A stretch of DNA of 64,000 nucleotides from Escallonia rubra (taxonomy: Eukaryota; Streptophyta; Magnoliopsida; Escalloniales; Escalloniaceae): positions 1-64,000 of the forward strand of contig JAVXUO010002355.1 in the NCBI GenBank assembly GCA_033065855.1, in the 5' to 3' direction. Both the position numbers and the translations under genes were made by a program. Below the pieces are notes generated by a model that had not been told where the DNA came from, made no database searches, and was given only the letters and a program-made list of their open reading frames with translations. Below, in pieces: positions 9,551 through 22,404 of this stretch (position 1 is the stretch's first letter; every line of letters starts with the position of its first letter).

Positions 9551-12255
9551 AACTTTTTATATTTACTAGTGAAGAAGATAATGAACGATTTGAATCAGGA
9601 AGTTATTTTTGTATGAGAAGAAACTAACTTCTAAAAATGTGTTCCTATTTATAAAGGGATAAGTGTATTTTTTTTAGTGGGTAGTTAGTTTTTAAGTGGT
9701 AGTAGTTATTTTCTCAACACGTAGTTTATCTTTTACGTGATAGTTGTTTTTTGTTTGTAGTATAAATTTTGGGTCAAAGAAGGAACATGAAACACATTCA
9801 ACTCTCAAATCAATCATTATCAAACCTTCAGACAAATCATGACTTGACTTCAAGTCCTTTTGCCATCTTTTCTTTTTCTTTCATGTTTAGAAGCTTTTGC
9901 TGCCTATAGATAGGGATTTCAGTTTCCATACTTGGGAACACTGTGCTTTATAAACATTCACAACCAATCAAAAGTTTTCTTTGCCTTTTTTGGGCACGTA
10001 TTGTTTCTATTTTTGGTTTAATTTTTCATTTTTGGAGAAGTCCTCAGCAAGAGGCAAAAAAGAACTCACCTTAAACTTTGAGTTTGCCTGTAAGCGCAAA
10101 CACATACTCCAATCTTTTTTTCCCCAAGACAAAATTGTAGCTAGAAGTGCTGCATTTTTATTCCATACTATTGTTTAATTCATAGTTATCAATATCGTAT
10201 TGGTACCAGCGCTATCGGCCTGTACGTACCACTTTTACCTTCTACTGGAATGGTATCTCTTTACATTTTGTGCCGGTCAAATACCGTTCTATACTTGTTG
10301 TACCGGTCGGTACAAGTGATACGATCGAGAACTACATACCGGTTCAAATATGGTGTTTTGCATCAGTTCTTTAAAGAATGTAGTTACAAATTGTGTTGTT
10401 GAAAAACTTAGTAACTTGATCATATAAAGACTAAATAGAAAATAATCCTAGATTTATTATATCGACCAAAGATTTTGCAGCCTCTTCCTCAAAATATTCA
10501 TTTCCCGGTAAGTTTTTAATCTTCATCGGAATTTTCAGGTTTCGTTCACTTTTCCTCTTAGTTTTGATTTACTTTATAGCTAGAAGATTTCAATAGATTG
10601 TTTTATCTACATGATGTATTGCTCTACACACACACAAACACACGCACAAACACCTAATCATTGAATTCAAAGACAAAATTCTTGAACAAACAGTTTATTA
10701 TTATATAAGAATTTGTTAATGAAATAGTTAAAAAAGTAAGTAATTATGGAGGAGTTAATCCAATTAAATAAGATGTCTTCTCCTAATGCCACTATAGGGG
10801 AACAAACAACTTATTCAAGAACAAACAACTTAGTCAGAAATGAAGGTAATTCAAGCTGTATAACAACAAACAATTTATCCTAGAGAGGCGTGAGGGAGGA
10901 AATGTATTTATACATTTTTTGTTTGATAGACAATGAGTACTACATAAGCATATAGTTCATGGACAATCCAAGATAGTACTCAGACAATACTTGTACTGGT
11001 ACGTACTATTTCACTAAGATAATCGATACGTAATGCGCTTTAGTATTTATATATACAGTTTAATCAAGAAAAACAAATCAGAAAAGTGCCGCAACCACAA
11101 AAATGAGATGCATTTTGCAACATACACGGTTTCACCACAAATGATGTTGAGGAGTGAGAGTGAAGTATAATTGTCCAAAGAATTAATTTAGCTTGAATAG
11201 TGTCTCTTTCAGAGTGAAAATAGTGACTATCTTTTTCTTTTTTGGTTTAAATGAAAATTTTGCATTTGAAAAGAAAAACATAAAAAACATGACGAACCAG
11301 CCTTATGGCCACCCAAGTTAGTACAACAGTAAGATACCATAAATACAAAATCCATAATGGTTAAAAAACAGCTCCTAAGAAAGTTCCTAGTGCCAAGAGA
11401 GAGAGCCAATTACATCGAGAGCATGTAGCGGCCATTCTAGGGTGGAAACTAAGTTCTAAAAAAATATTAACAAGCAATACTTGCCCCACGATCCATTTAT
11501 GGTATTATACGAACATGGTGATATGAAATTCAAGATTGAAAAGAGATTGAACCTAGATGCTTGGCTGATCTTGCAGAATTTCAAGATTTTGCGTGCTTTT
11601 TCATCCAAGACCTTTGATCTTCGCTTCTATAACCTTGTAGGGCACTGGAGAGTGGACTCCAATATTTTTACCCAAAAACTTAACTTTTAACAAGCTTATT
11701 CTAAGGGAGAGAGGGAAAAGCAAAATTTCATTTCTTGTATCCTCTAAACGTGATTAGACTAGTATTCATAATACTAGGATTAATCCTTCTCTCTCTAAAT
11801 GTGGTCACAATTAAGGCTAGGATGAGGATCCTTCTAGCTACAATATGATTCTAAAATCATAAGGGTAACTTATAACCTTATGCATAGCTAATCAAATACA
11901 GTTATCAATAATAAATAACAGTAATTGCACTCTAGTTCAGGGTAAGCCCTTATTACAAATTATCTGTAAAAATAATTTCATACAAGATATTCATAAAAGT
12001 CTAAAAAAAAAATTTACCGTTAATTTGAAATTTTTATATATAACCCTTAAGTACGTAATTCACAAACTTGATCATCTATTGATTTAGCAAATTAAATTAA
12101 CCTTCTAGTAATATACCTTAGTAAAAAGCTTGCCAGGTTTTATGATTAACAATCAATTAACTTAAGAGAATATCATATTCTTAAAAGAGAATGTAAAACT
12201 TATGAAAAAAGTTGTGGTCTGAACATCCATAACACACATTACTAAGGTATTGATC
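9551..12255. other. Intergenic, no gene seen
   Basis: No conserved frame was found. A region at 10195-10345 is dense in GGTACC/ACCGGT-like words (ggtaccag, cgtacc, taccggtcggtac), with a weaker echo at 10985-11035. That pattern occurs in some plant repeats, but no ends could be placed. Confidence 0.35.
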
Positions 12256-12551
12256 ATTATTGTTGACTTGTTGATTTTGATGATTTCTGACTTAACTTAT
12301 CTAAACTTTAATCTGACAATATTATTAAAGGTAAAACATTTCAGGTTTTATCTTAATCAAACAAAGACATAATCTTGACATGGATGACAGAGATTGACAG
12401 AGATTTTGCACGACCTTGACAATGGATGACAAAGACTTTGGACTCAAGCTTTGGACTACACAGAAAGATTCAAGATCTTAAAGTATATCTTTTCTTGTTT
12501 TAGTCTTTTCTTTAAACAGCCTTTCTTAAAGGATCTGACAGAAATTCTAGT

Positions 12552-13215
12552 AAAGAACGAAGCCAAGTGTTTTTAGTCGAAGTCAAGTTTTTGAGTCGAA
12601 ACCAAAACTTTTTAGTCGAAGCTAAGACGTTTAGTCGAAGCTAAGACTTTCAGTCGAAGCCAAGTGTTTTAGTCGAAGCTAAGACGTTTAGTCGAAGCTA
12701 AGACTTTCAGTCGAAGCTAAGACGTTTAGTCGAAGCTAAGACTTTCAGTCGAAGCCAAGTGTTTTAGTCGAAGCTAAGACGTTTAGTCGAAGCTAAGACT
12801 TTCAGTCGAAGCCAAGTGTTTTAGTCGAAGCTAAGACGTTTAGTCGAAGCTAAGACTTTCAGTCGAAGCCAAGTGTTTTAGTCGAAGCTAAGACGTTTAG
12901 TCGAAGCTAAGACTTTCAGTCGAAGCCAAGTGTTTTAGTCGAAGCTAAGACGTTTAGTCAAAGCTAAGACTTTCAGTCGAAGCTAAGACGTTTAGTCGAA
13001 GCTAAGATTTTCAGTCGAAGTCAAATGTTTTAGTCGAAGCTAAGACTTTCAGTCGAAGCTAAGACTTTTAGTCGAAGCCAAATGTTTTAGTCGAAGTCAA
13101 CTCTTTTAGTCGAAGCAAAACATTTCAGTCGAAGGCGAGACTTTCAGTCGAAGCCAAGACTTTCAGTCGAAGCCAAGACATTTGAGTCGAAGCTAAAATG
13201 CTTTAGTCGAATCCT
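12552..13215 (+). repeat. 19-bp tandem repeat with a 57-bp higher-order unit, inside the solo LTR
   Basis: About 35 monomers of 19-20 bp all begin AGTCGAAG. In the centre three variants alternate: agtcgaagccaagtgtttt, agtcgaagctaagacgttt and agtcgaagctaagactttc, giving a 57-bp unit. The first variant starts at 12652, 12747, 12804, 12861 and 12918, so the last spacings are exactly 57. Monomers become more diverged toward both edges, as expected from unequal exchange. It lies just upstream of the TATA box of the LTR. Confidence 0.9.
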
Positions 13216-13259
13216 TCTCACTTGGCTTTTCTACCTAACTGTCCTCTATTTCCTTCCTG

Positions 13260-13267
13260 TATAAATA
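13260..13267 (+). promoter_or_regulatory. TATA box of solo LTR 1
   Basis: TATAAATA followed by GGG and a pyrimidine-rich leader, at the position expected for the U3/R border of the LTR. Confidence 0.55.
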
Positions 13268-13813
13268 GGGAATCGGTTAGCGCATTTATTACCTTTTTCT
13301 CTCGCGCAAATTTTCATTCTGAAACAACTCTCTCATCTCAATCTCTTATTCTTATCAATTATCTTTTGAGTGAGTTCACTTTAGAAAAAGTTCTGTGTAA
13401 GCTTCTTGGTTTTGTTCTTGAAAGGATTTAGATCTTCCCACCTAAGAAGGCTTAGCTTTAAAACTTTCATTGTATATTCTGCTAAAAAAGGAGCCTGCTT
13501 ATTGCATTCAAATTGTAATCTCTTTTCACTTGTAATCTGTTGGAAACCTAGGAAGGGTTTCGGATATTGTACTGAGGTTTGAGCTAGCACCCGAAGCTAG
13601 CTGGTATAGTGAAAGGCTCGAGTAGGTCTCCCTTGTGTGGAGTGCTTGAGGACTGGACGTAGGCTGGTGGGGCCGAACCAGTATAAATCTCTGTGTTAAT
13701 CTTGTTATTGTTGTATCCGTCTTTACGTTGTAATCTTAATTTTTAAATTCATATCTTAAGTTGAAAAACACCTATTCACCCCCCTCTAGGTGTATTTAGG
13801 GACCTACAATTAT

Positions 13814-15245
13814 AAAATAATCGCACTTAGTGGAGTATTAGAGCAATGCACAACAATAATTTATTTGACTTCATCAATATCTCACGATCACAGATTTTCA
13901 CACACTAGTAGTACTTAAGTTAAAGACTTCACTTCCATGGTCAAGATAAACCATTTCATTAGGCACTACGACCTACTAGAAAATTTCTCTAAGTTCGTCA
14001 AAGGTTGTACACATGATTATGTTATAACATGTATCACTTGATTTATATCTTTTGTGGATAAGTATCTTTTTGCACGTACATGTAATATACTGATAAAAGA
14101 ATAACATACAAGCTGAATTAATGAAAGGTGTAGTATTAAGAAACCCCAACAACCATCTACTTGCCCTTAAACAAAATTAGGCTTACATTTAAAACTGAAC
14201 AGATTTTCAGAAGTTGACTTTCTAGAATCTTTGTCCCCAAATAGATCAATATATACGATTAGGAACTTTGATAGACAAGCATATAACCTCTCGTTATCTG
14301 TAGGTACTTATGTATATGCTTAACTATGGACCAATATTGAAGTCCCTAATTGATATCTACTAACCATTACAACTGCAAAAAATATATCTGGTCTAGTACA
14401 TAGCATAATCTACATTAGACTGTAATAATGGTAACCAATATGTATAGGCCTGGGTTAACTATGGCATAACTATCTTGTTAGATTTGCAGTTCTGTTATTG
14501 TTGTAGAGAATGGTAGGATATGTTGGATATCCTGCAGACCTGTGGCGGGTTGAGGATAACGCGCTGGATATGTTAGATCATGAAGAGGACATTGAAGAGG
14601 ACCATGACGAGATATAGGAAGATATGGAACACAAAGAGGAAGAATCTGTGGCAATAGAATTAACAGGGCCTGAAGAAGAAGAGGGGGAAGTTGAGCACTA
14701 TTATCGTGTAGACCTTGAAATAACAGAAGAGGGACCCAACGAAAGGTCGAAGAATAAAACCATGAATTATTGGTGGAGAAAATATATGAAAGTGTCTGGA
14801 GAAAGAGATGAGTTAATAAATCAGTAGAATTTCTCAAAATCAAAACAAGTCGAGAGATGAAAAAGATGGAAATGGAGTGTATAAAAGAAAAGAAAAACAC
14901 AAATAGAATGGTAGAGGACGCAGTGGATGCTAGTATGCGAGTAGTCCAAAAGATGTAACAAGTAGTTCATGATTGCGCTGCTGGTAGGGCTTTGTCCTGT
15001 GAAAGGTGACATGCTTTTGGACGAAGGCTACTGGAGTAAGGAATCGTTTAAAGAGCGATATGGTCTTGGCTAAACAAAATGTCATAGAACAAAGGAGAAT
15101 CCATCAATGTAAATATTTGGTATTTTGATAAAAACTGTGTTTATATGTGGTTGTATTACAAGGTTGTTATTAGCTTAGTTGAGCATAAGATTTACCATTC
15201 TATTTTCAGAATGGTACATAACCTGAGAAACCGCGCGATTCCTAC
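13814..15245. other. Intergenic with a short acidic open frame
   Basis: No recognised gene. At 14478-14827 the plus strand reads as a glutamate-rich sequence interrupted by one stop (after HDEI), with a 67-codon piece starting at 14624. It resembles no family I know and may be a remnant of a retroelement protein. The rest is AT-rich. Confidence 0.3.
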
Positions 15246-17329
15246 TGTGAGGACCTTAGTTTAATCTAGCTGTAAACTTCATTTCATGCTTGTTATTATG
15301 CATGTAGCGTGATATCTTTCTTAATGGAAAGATCTTATGCATTATATGAGTGGTTTTTGTGACCTATTTATGTAGAACAAGTTGTATGCTTGTGTTGCCA
15401 TAGAAGAACCTCAAGTTGATGGATTAGATTATTCTTAATCCTGATTAGTTGGTCTTAAGCATGATTAGTTATCCCTAAGTATGATTAGTTGAGCTCTAAT
15501 CGTGATTGTGCTAATCTGGATTTGTCGAGGTTAATCATGATTAGTTAGTGACTAAACTTGATTAGTTTGCCCTAATCTTGATTAAGCTAATTCTGATTAC
15601 ATAGTTAATAATATAGGTTAACTAGTACTAATTAAGTTTATTAAGTCTAGAAATTGATTTGGGTTGTCATGTTCTTCTTGGTAAGACTTGGAAGGGGTCT
15701 AATACCATTGACACACTTGTTTCTCTAGGGAGAAAATTCAACAGATTTCTCTAAACTTTAGTGATTCACGTCTTCTACCTTTTGAAGTAGAAACAAGAAG
15801 GGAAGAGAGGGGGGAGGTGCCTACTTGTAGAAAAACTAGAGAGGAGGTTTGAAAGCTTGAAGAAAAAAGAAAAAAAAGTGAATTTGCTGTGATAATTTCA
15901 TATTAGTAACCGTTAATGGTTGGATGTTCTCTTCTTGACAAAAAAGGGAGCTCTTAATGAGTTCAACACCCTAATCTTGTCAAAGGTAGGGTTTTACATA
16001 TGAGAAACCTTGAGCATGGTTTTAATCATTGTTGGTGTGTATATATGGTGTGTTATGTGCTTATTGACTGTTAGAATTGAATTACAAAATTCTGGGCAGA
16101 TTTTGTGTTGATCTTTAAAGCATGCATATCTCATTCAATACTTGTCGGATTTGACTATAACTTTCTGGAAAGCTGAAGATGTGTGCTTTAACATTGTTTC
16201 GTTGATCACTCTCTAATTCAAAGTGTATACTGCCCTAAAATGCTTAAATATGAAACTGGTCGAAGCTGATTAATCTGGACAGATTCTGTGTTGATATTTA
16301 AACAAGCATATCTCATTCAATACTTGTCGGATTTGAGTGTTCTCTAACTTTCTTGAAAGCTTACAATGTGTGCTTTAACATTATCGTTCATATTGCTCTC
16401 AAATTCGAAGTGCATGTTACCCTAACTTGCTTAGATTTGGAACTGGTCTGCTTTCACTAAAACTGTTTTGAGCTAAGAAATGCATATTAATGGTTTATAT
16501 GATACTTGATGTGTTTAATAGTTTCTATGCATGATATCATGCTATATATCATGTGAGTCTTCAGAAGTATTTTTCGGGGGTCGAAGGCTGGCAAATCTAG
16601 TTATATGGAAACGAGATATATGTTGAGCTTTCTCAGTAGGTTAACCTCCCAGGGGCATTACGTTGCGCCATGTTTGTTGTCAGTGTGTGTGAAGTATTGT
16701 GTAAGGTCTAAATTTATCACTCATAAGCTGAATTTGATCGGCTCAGATTTTGATTGATCAATTTAGGGTCTTATTAAGAAAGGATGGTAGGTGAACGAGC
16801 ATTCGACTTATGTTTTGGGCTCCTTAGAATTGTTATGATATATATTATGCTTAAGTCAATTATTGCTTGTTTGTGGCATTTTATTATATGCCATGAATGA
16901 GTTAAAGATAATCATATTTTGTTTGGCTTATGCACGCTCGTTGCTCTACTTAACTGTGGTTAACCCCTTTCCATCTCTACTTTTTAGATACGGGAGAGAA
17001 TCTAGAAGTGGTACCCGGAGGCGTTGGAGAGGAAAACTTTGAGTACCCTTTTGTGCCCTAGAATCAGGGATAGTAAGTCCTTGTTCACTTGTAAATAGGG
17101 AGTGAGGTGTGCTATGTAGTTTTGTATCTTATGTTTATGAGTTAGTAAGAAAGTGTGGTGTGTTTATGTGTCTATAAGTTTGGATTTGTAAGGATGGACA
17201 AATGTAATAATGTCTTAAAGACTTTACGGGTGTTTTTTTTTCATTTCAAATGTAAACTAAGCGCTCTGATTACCTTTGGAAGGAGGTTAGCGTGTTAGCA
17301 TATGCATTGTCGCTTCTTAAGGCATGACA
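15246..17329 (+). mobile_element. 5' LTR of gypsy element 1
   Basis: It begins TGTGAGGACC and ends GGCATGACA, eight bases before a methionine-tRNA primer-binding site. The first part is repeated at 21462 as the 3' LTR. By eye there are about ten differences in the first 170 bases between the two, which points to an old insertion. Inside, a 183-bp tandem duplication starts at 16091 and again at 16274 (ctgg.cagattntgtgttgat). Confidence 0.8.
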
Positions 17330-17337
17330 TGCTAAGG

Positions 17338-17349
17338 TGGTATCAGAGC
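17338..17349 (+). other. Primer-binding site of gypsy element 1
   Basis: TGGTATCAGAGC is complementary to the 3' end of plant initiator methionine tRNA, the usual primer of chromovirus-type gypsy elements. It follows the 5' LTR after a short spacer. Confidence 0.9.
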
Positions 17350-17452
17350 ATAAGTTTTTCTTATTAGCTAGGATATGATCTTCGGAGTTAAGTCTTAAGC
17401 TTGATCTTAGAACTTCAGTTTTCTTTAATTTCATGCCTCTTTATAGGTACGA

Positions 17453-18591
17453 ATGGCTGACAGAGAAGCAAGTTCTTTGAGAAAAGACACCGACAATGCT
17501 TTGAAAGGTGTGTATGTGATATTGGGGCATATGGACTATTACATGGAGAATCAGCAAAATAACAATCTCAACCACCGAGGATCTAACCATGATCTAGAGG
17601 GGCAAGGTAAATTTGAAATTGTAAAGAATTTCTTGAATATGCATCCACCAGAGTTTGTTGGAGATGGTGATCCAAACAAAGCTTAAAATTGGATTGGAAC
17701 TTGGAGAAAATATTTAAAACCACATGGCTGAATGATGAGATGAAATTATTACTTGCAACTTTATACTTGAAAATGATGCTGCTTGTTGGTGGGAAATGAT
17801 TGATAGCAAATGGACAGCGACTCAAACGGTTTGCACTTCAGAATTGTTGAAAATTGATTTCAATAAAAAACTACATTCCTCGAAGTGTTAAACTAATAAG
17901 GGAGGCTGGGTTTATGAATTTTGAGTAGGGCAATCTGATGGTGCAATAATATGCAACCAAATTCACATCATTGACTAGGCATGCTTCGTACTTAGTAGAG
18001 GGATACGATATGAAGGCTAGAAAGTTTCAAGATGGTTTGAAGCCTGAAATCCTAGAAAAGATCTCAATTCTCAATGTCGATAACTATTACAAAATGGTAG
18101 GCAGAGCTTTGCTCAATGAGAAGAGTGATAGGGACATATAGAGGAAAATGGCATAATTGAGTGGAACTAGACCAAATCTTCCAAATTGTCAAGGTGGAAG
18201 GAATTTTAACACCGGTGGTAATAAAGTGCAAAGGACATGAGCATATAATGATCAAATAAGCATACAACAACCTAGGGGCAAGCTTACAACTCAACAGATT
18301 CAGCAAGTACAAGGGTACAAATTGACTTATTCTTATTGTGGCAAGGTTGGGCATAATTCTGATTCTTGCTGGAGGAAGGAAGGGAAATGTCATGGATGCG
18401 GATCCTTGGATCACCATGTGAATGACTGTCCTAATCCGAGGCCAAAACCCGTTCAGCAAAGTGGCAAGCAGGGAATGAGTGCAGGCCGAGGTACCGAGAA
18501 ACCAAGACTTCAGGGAAGGGCTTATGCTTTAGCACAAGAAGAGGTAAGAAATTCGGCCGAAGTAATTGGAGGCACACTTTCTATTTTTTAG
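17453..18591 (+). pseudogene. gag of gypsy element 1 (decayed)
   Basis: Gag forms the retroelement particle and binds its RNA. The frame starts MADREASS at 17453, and FLNMHPPEFVGDGDP is the conserved gag entry segment of plant chromoviruses. Stops and frameshifts follow after 17685. The nucleocapsid part is readable at 18322-18430 with two zinc knuckles: the second, CHGCGSLDHHVNDC, is a perfect CX2CX4HX4C; the first (YCGKVGHNSDSC) has lost its first cysteine. It is not functional as written. Confidence 0.85.
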
Positions 18592-19060
18592 CACTTAGCA
18601 CAAGTTTTGATTGATCCAGGTTCATCAAGTTCTTATGTGGCCCCGCTATTTTGTGCATCATTTGGGTAAGAAACCTGAGAGTTTACCATATGAACTTGTG
18701 GTGAGTATACCTAAGGGGGAGTCTTTACTTAGTAACGTCATATATAGATCATGCCCAGTAATATTGTACGGTAAGGACTTGACGCTGATTTGATACTTTT
18801 ACCCTTTCAAATTTTGGATGTCATTCTTCGTATGGACCGGTTATCTCAACATCATTATAATGTTGATTGTCATGCTAAGAGTGTTACTTTTGATATGTCG
18901 GAACAAGGTATACTAAAAATTGTGGGGATAAAGGGTTTTCTTCAACACCTATTATTTTTTCTATTCATGCTTGTAAGTTTCTTTCTAGAGGTTATGTAGG
19001 GTACCTTTGTTATGCAATTGATCACACTAAGAAATAGCAGAAAATTGAAGACATTCCAGT
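18592..19060 (+). pseudogene. Aspartic protease region of gypsy element 1 (decayed)
   Basis: The active-site-like motif VLIDPGSSSSYV is visible at about 18605-18640, the DPGS form typical of this gypsy group. Frames shift just after it and resume at about 18790 with ILDVILRMDRLSQHH, matching the LDVILGMDWL block. A stop precedes the DPGS motif. The enzyme would cut the Gag-Pol polyprotein if intact. Confidence 0.75.
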
Positions 19061-20335
19061 TGTTTGTGAGTTTAGTGATGTGTTCCCTGATGATATAAAA
19101 ACTCTACCCCCTGATCGAGAATTTGAATTTGTTATTGAGTTACTACTAGGAACAAGTCAAATTTCTAAAGCTCCATATAAAATGGCTCCAAAAGAGTTGA
19201 AAGAGTTGAAATCTCAGTTGCAAGAACTACTGGATAAAGGCCTTATTCAGCCAAGTGTATCATCATGGGGTGCTCCCGTATTGTTTGTTAAAAAGAAAGA
19301 CGGTTCGTTCAGATTATGCATTGACTATAGGCAATTAAACCATGTTATTATGAGGAACAAATACCCACTTCCGCACATGGATGGCTTGTTTGATCAATCA
19401 CAGGGTGCAACAGTATTTTCGAAGCTTGATTTTATTTGATCAATTTTGGTCATTATGAGTTTCTTGTTATGGTTTTACCAGCAGCCTTCATGGACATGAT
19501 GAATCATGTTTTTAAGCCATACGTGGATTCCTTTGTTGTAGTCTTTATTGATGATATTCTTGCCTACTCCAAGGACCGTGAACAAAATGAGCACCATTTA
19601 CGGATAGTGTTGCAAGTTTTACGTTAAAAGAAATTGTATGCAAAGTTTAGCAAATGTGAATTTTGGCTAGAGCAAGTTACATTTTTGGAACATATTGTAT
19701 CTAGTGTAGGTATATTCGTAGATCCGGTAGAGATTGAAGCGGTGTAAATTGGCAAAAACTGGCTACTGTGAAAGTGGTTCGTAGCTTTTTGGGACTGGCA
19801 GGGTATCATTGTAGATTTGTGAAAAATTTCTCAATGATTTCAAGTTCATTAACAATGCTTACTCAAAAATTAGTGAAGTTCGTTTGGGATACAAAAGTGT
19901 GAGGTTAGTTTCCAAGAATTGAAGCAACGATTGATTTCAGCCCCTATTATAACTCTACCGGAAGGTAATGATAACCTTATAATCTATAACGATGCCTCGC
20001 ATGTTAGTTTGGGATGTGTTCTAATGCAGCGGGGAAATGTAATGGCCTATGCTTCGAGGAAGCTAAAACCCTATGAGCATAACTATCCTACACATGATTT
20101 GGAATTGGCAACAATTGTATTTGCCCAGCATAAATGGCGGCATTAATTGTATGGGGCAGTATTTGAAGTGTACACGGACCATAAAAGCTTGAGGTATTTA
20201 TTTTCACAGAAAGAGCTTCATATGAGGCAACGCAGATGGATGGAACTTCTAATTTTTTATAATTGCACCATCCAATATCATTCGGGCAACGCTAACGGGT
20301 TGCTGATGCATTGAGTAGAAAAGCTATGGTTGCAC
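19061..20335 (+). pseudogene. Reverse transcriptase and RNase H of gypsy element 1 (decayed)
   Basis: The frame at 19080-19436 shows the start of RT ([54 protein letters not shown]). A stop follows, then the catalytic block [14 protein letters not shown] at about 19533-19575. RNase H is seen at 19919-20146 ([25 protein letters not shown]) and the TDHKSL block near 20170. Several stops and shifts separate the pieces. The IYNDAS form replaces the usual YSDAS. Confidence 0.85.
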
Positions 20336-20427
20336 ACTTGATGATAAAAGAGTGAAAATTGTTAGAAGATGCATGAGTTTGGGAGCCTCGATTACTTAAG
20401 ATAGGTATTGTCTTTGTTATTATTAGC

Positions 20428-21430
20428 GTGCAACCTATTTTGATAGAAAGGAATAAAGAAGCACAAGCACGAGATTCAAAAGTACAAGCTATTTTGAAAG
20501 ATTTGAGTTCGAAATCAGATTTTACATTGCACATTGATGGTTTGCTCCGAATTTGTAAGAGAATGTGTGTTGTGAATGATGCTAGTTTGAGACGAGAGAT
20601 ATTGGAATAAGCACATCGGTCGAAGTATTCTATCTACCCCGAAAGTACTAAAATATATAAGGATCTGAAATTTAGTTATTGGTGGAGTAACATGAAGAGA
20701 TATGTGGCTGAATTTTGTGTAAAATGTCTTACATGTCAACAAATCAAGTTGGAACATCATAAACCAGCTGGGTTACTTCAACCATTATCCGTACCCGAGT
20801 GAAAATGTGAGCATATTACGGTGGACTTTGTATCAGGTTTATCTCGAACTCAAATGGACATGATGCTATTTGGGTGGTTGTTGATAGTCCTACTAAATTT
20901 GCTCACTTTCTTGCTATAAATGTGACTTACACCTTAGAGAAGTTGGCACATATTTATATAAAAGAGATTGTTAGATTCCATGGAGTACCGGTAAGCATTA
21001 TTTCCAGATCGAGACCCTCATTCTACTTCGAGGTTTTGGAAGGCCTTTCCAGATACAGTGGGAACTAAACTTGCTTTTAGCATATCTTTCCATACACAAA
21101 CAGATGGTCAAAGCGAAAGAACAATTCAAACTTTGGAGGATATGTTACGAGCATGTGCTATGAAATTGAAAGGTAACTGGGATGATCACTTGGCACTTGT
21201 CGAGTTTTCTTACAATAAGAGCCACCACTCTAGCATTGAAATGGCACCATTTGAAGCTTTTTATGGCAGGAAGTGCAGATCTCCAATTTGTATTGGAATG
21301 AAGTTGGTGAAAGACAATTACTTGGACCCGAATTGGTGCAAGAAACCACAGAAACAATCAAGGTGATCCGTGATCATTTGTTAATGGCTAGGAGTAGACA
21401 TAAAAGTTATACGGATAAAAGAATAAGAGA
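20428..21430 (+). pseudogene. Integrase of gypsy element 1, C-terminus deleted
   Basis: The zinc-binding HHCC part is near 20600-20740 (AHRSKYSIYP, then CVKCLTCQQIK). The catalytic core follows with TVDFVSGL, PTKFAHFL, FHGVPVSII, TDGQSERTIQTLEDMLRAC and FSYNKSHHSSI. After RHKSYTDKRIRDLD at about 21430 the sequence jumps directly to the polypurine tract. The GPY/F region and any chromodomain are missing, so about 0.5-0.8 kb was deleted compared with a usual chromovirus. Stops and frameshifts also occur at 20609, 20802 and about 21060. Confidence 0.85.
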
Positions 21431-21448
21431 TTTGGACTAAATTCTCTT

Positions 21449-21461
21449 AAGGAGGGGTAGG
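21449..21461 (+). other. Polypurine tract of gypsy element 1
   Basis: aaggaggggtagg precedes the 3' LTR directly and would prime plus-strand DNA synthesis. Confidence 0.75.
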
Positions 21462-22404
21462 CGTGAGGACCTTAGTTTAACCTAGCTGTAAACTTCATTT
21501 CATGCTTGTTATTATGCATGTAGCGTCATATCTTTCTTAATTGAAAGGTCTTATGCATTATATGAGTGATTTTCGTGACTTATTTATGTAGAACAAGTTG
21601 TATGCTTGTGTTGGCATAGAAGCACCTCAAGTTGGTGGATTAGCTTATTCTTAATCCTGATTATTTGGTCTTAAGCATGATTAGTTATCCCTAAGTATGA
21701 TTAGTTGAGCCCTAATCATGATTATGCTAATATGGATTAGTCAAGGTTAATCATGATCAGTTAGTGACTAAGCTTGAATAGTTCGCCCTAATCTTGATTA
21801 AGCTAATTGTGATTCTTAGTTACTAATCTAGGTTAACTAGTACTAATTAAGCTTATTAAGTCTAGAAAGTGATTTTGGGTTGTCATGTTCTTATTGGTAA
21901 GACTTGGAAGGGGACTAATACCATTAACACACTTGTTTCTCTAGGGAGAAAACTCAGCAGATTTTTTTAAACTTTACTGACTCACGTCTTCTACCTTTTG
22001 AAGTAGAAACAAGAAGGGAAGAGAGAAGGGAGGTTCCTACTTGTAGAAAAACTAGATAGGAGGTTTGAGAGCTTGAAGAAGGAAGGAAAAAAAAGAGAAT
22101 TTGCTCTGATAATTTCATATTAGTAACCATTGATGGTTGAATGTTCTCTTCTTGACAAAAGAGGGAGCTCTTGATGAGTTCAACACCCTAATCTTGTCAA
22201 AGGTAGGTTTTTACATGTGTGAAACCTTGAGCATGGTTTTAATCATGGTTGATGTGCATATACAGTGTGTTATGTGCTTTTGGACTCTCAGAATTGGATT
22301 AGAGAAATCTGGGCAGATTCTATGTTGATCTTTAAGCTTGCCTATCTCATTCAATACTGCTTGGACTTGAGTGTTCTATAGCTTTATGGAAAGCTGAAGA
22401 TGTT
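21462..22404 (+). mobile_element. 3' LTR of gypsy element 1, truncated
   Basis: It matches the 5' LTR from its first bases (the initial TG has become CG) to about 22404, where the similarity stops inside the first unit of the LTR's internal duplication. About 1.1 kb of LTR is missing. The sequence beyond belongs to another element. Confidence 0.8.

Larger units (their letters stand above)
12261..13808 (+). mobile_element. Solo LTR, copy 1 (1.55 kb, TSD ATTAT)
   Basis: It starts TGTTGACTTG and ends GGGACCTACA. Perfect 5-bp target duplications ATTAT flank it at 12256-12260 and 13809-13813. A second copy of the family lies at 37302-38578, sharing the ends and a long 3' block (for example gaggtttgagctagcaccc). 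A TATAAATA box at 13260-13267 is followed by a C/T-rich leader, so the promoter probably lies here and transcription runs rightwards. There is no PBS, polypurine tract or coding part next to it, so it is best explained by LTR-LTR recombination. Superfamily (copia or gypsy) cannot be told from an LTR alone. Confidence 0.85.

Noticed and set aside
10195-11050. Inverted-repeat element built from GGTACC/ACCGGT words
   Set aside because: The words are dense, but no terminal repeats or target duplication could be placed.
12552-13215. CRISPR-like array of evenly spaced repeats
   Set aside because: The units are contiguous 19-mers without unique spacers, inside an LTR with a TATA box in a plant genome; it is a tandem minisatellite.
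14478-14900. 140-codon minus-strand frame
   Set aside because: It is antisense to the glutamate-rich plus-strand segment and shows no domain; kept only as an unassigned region.
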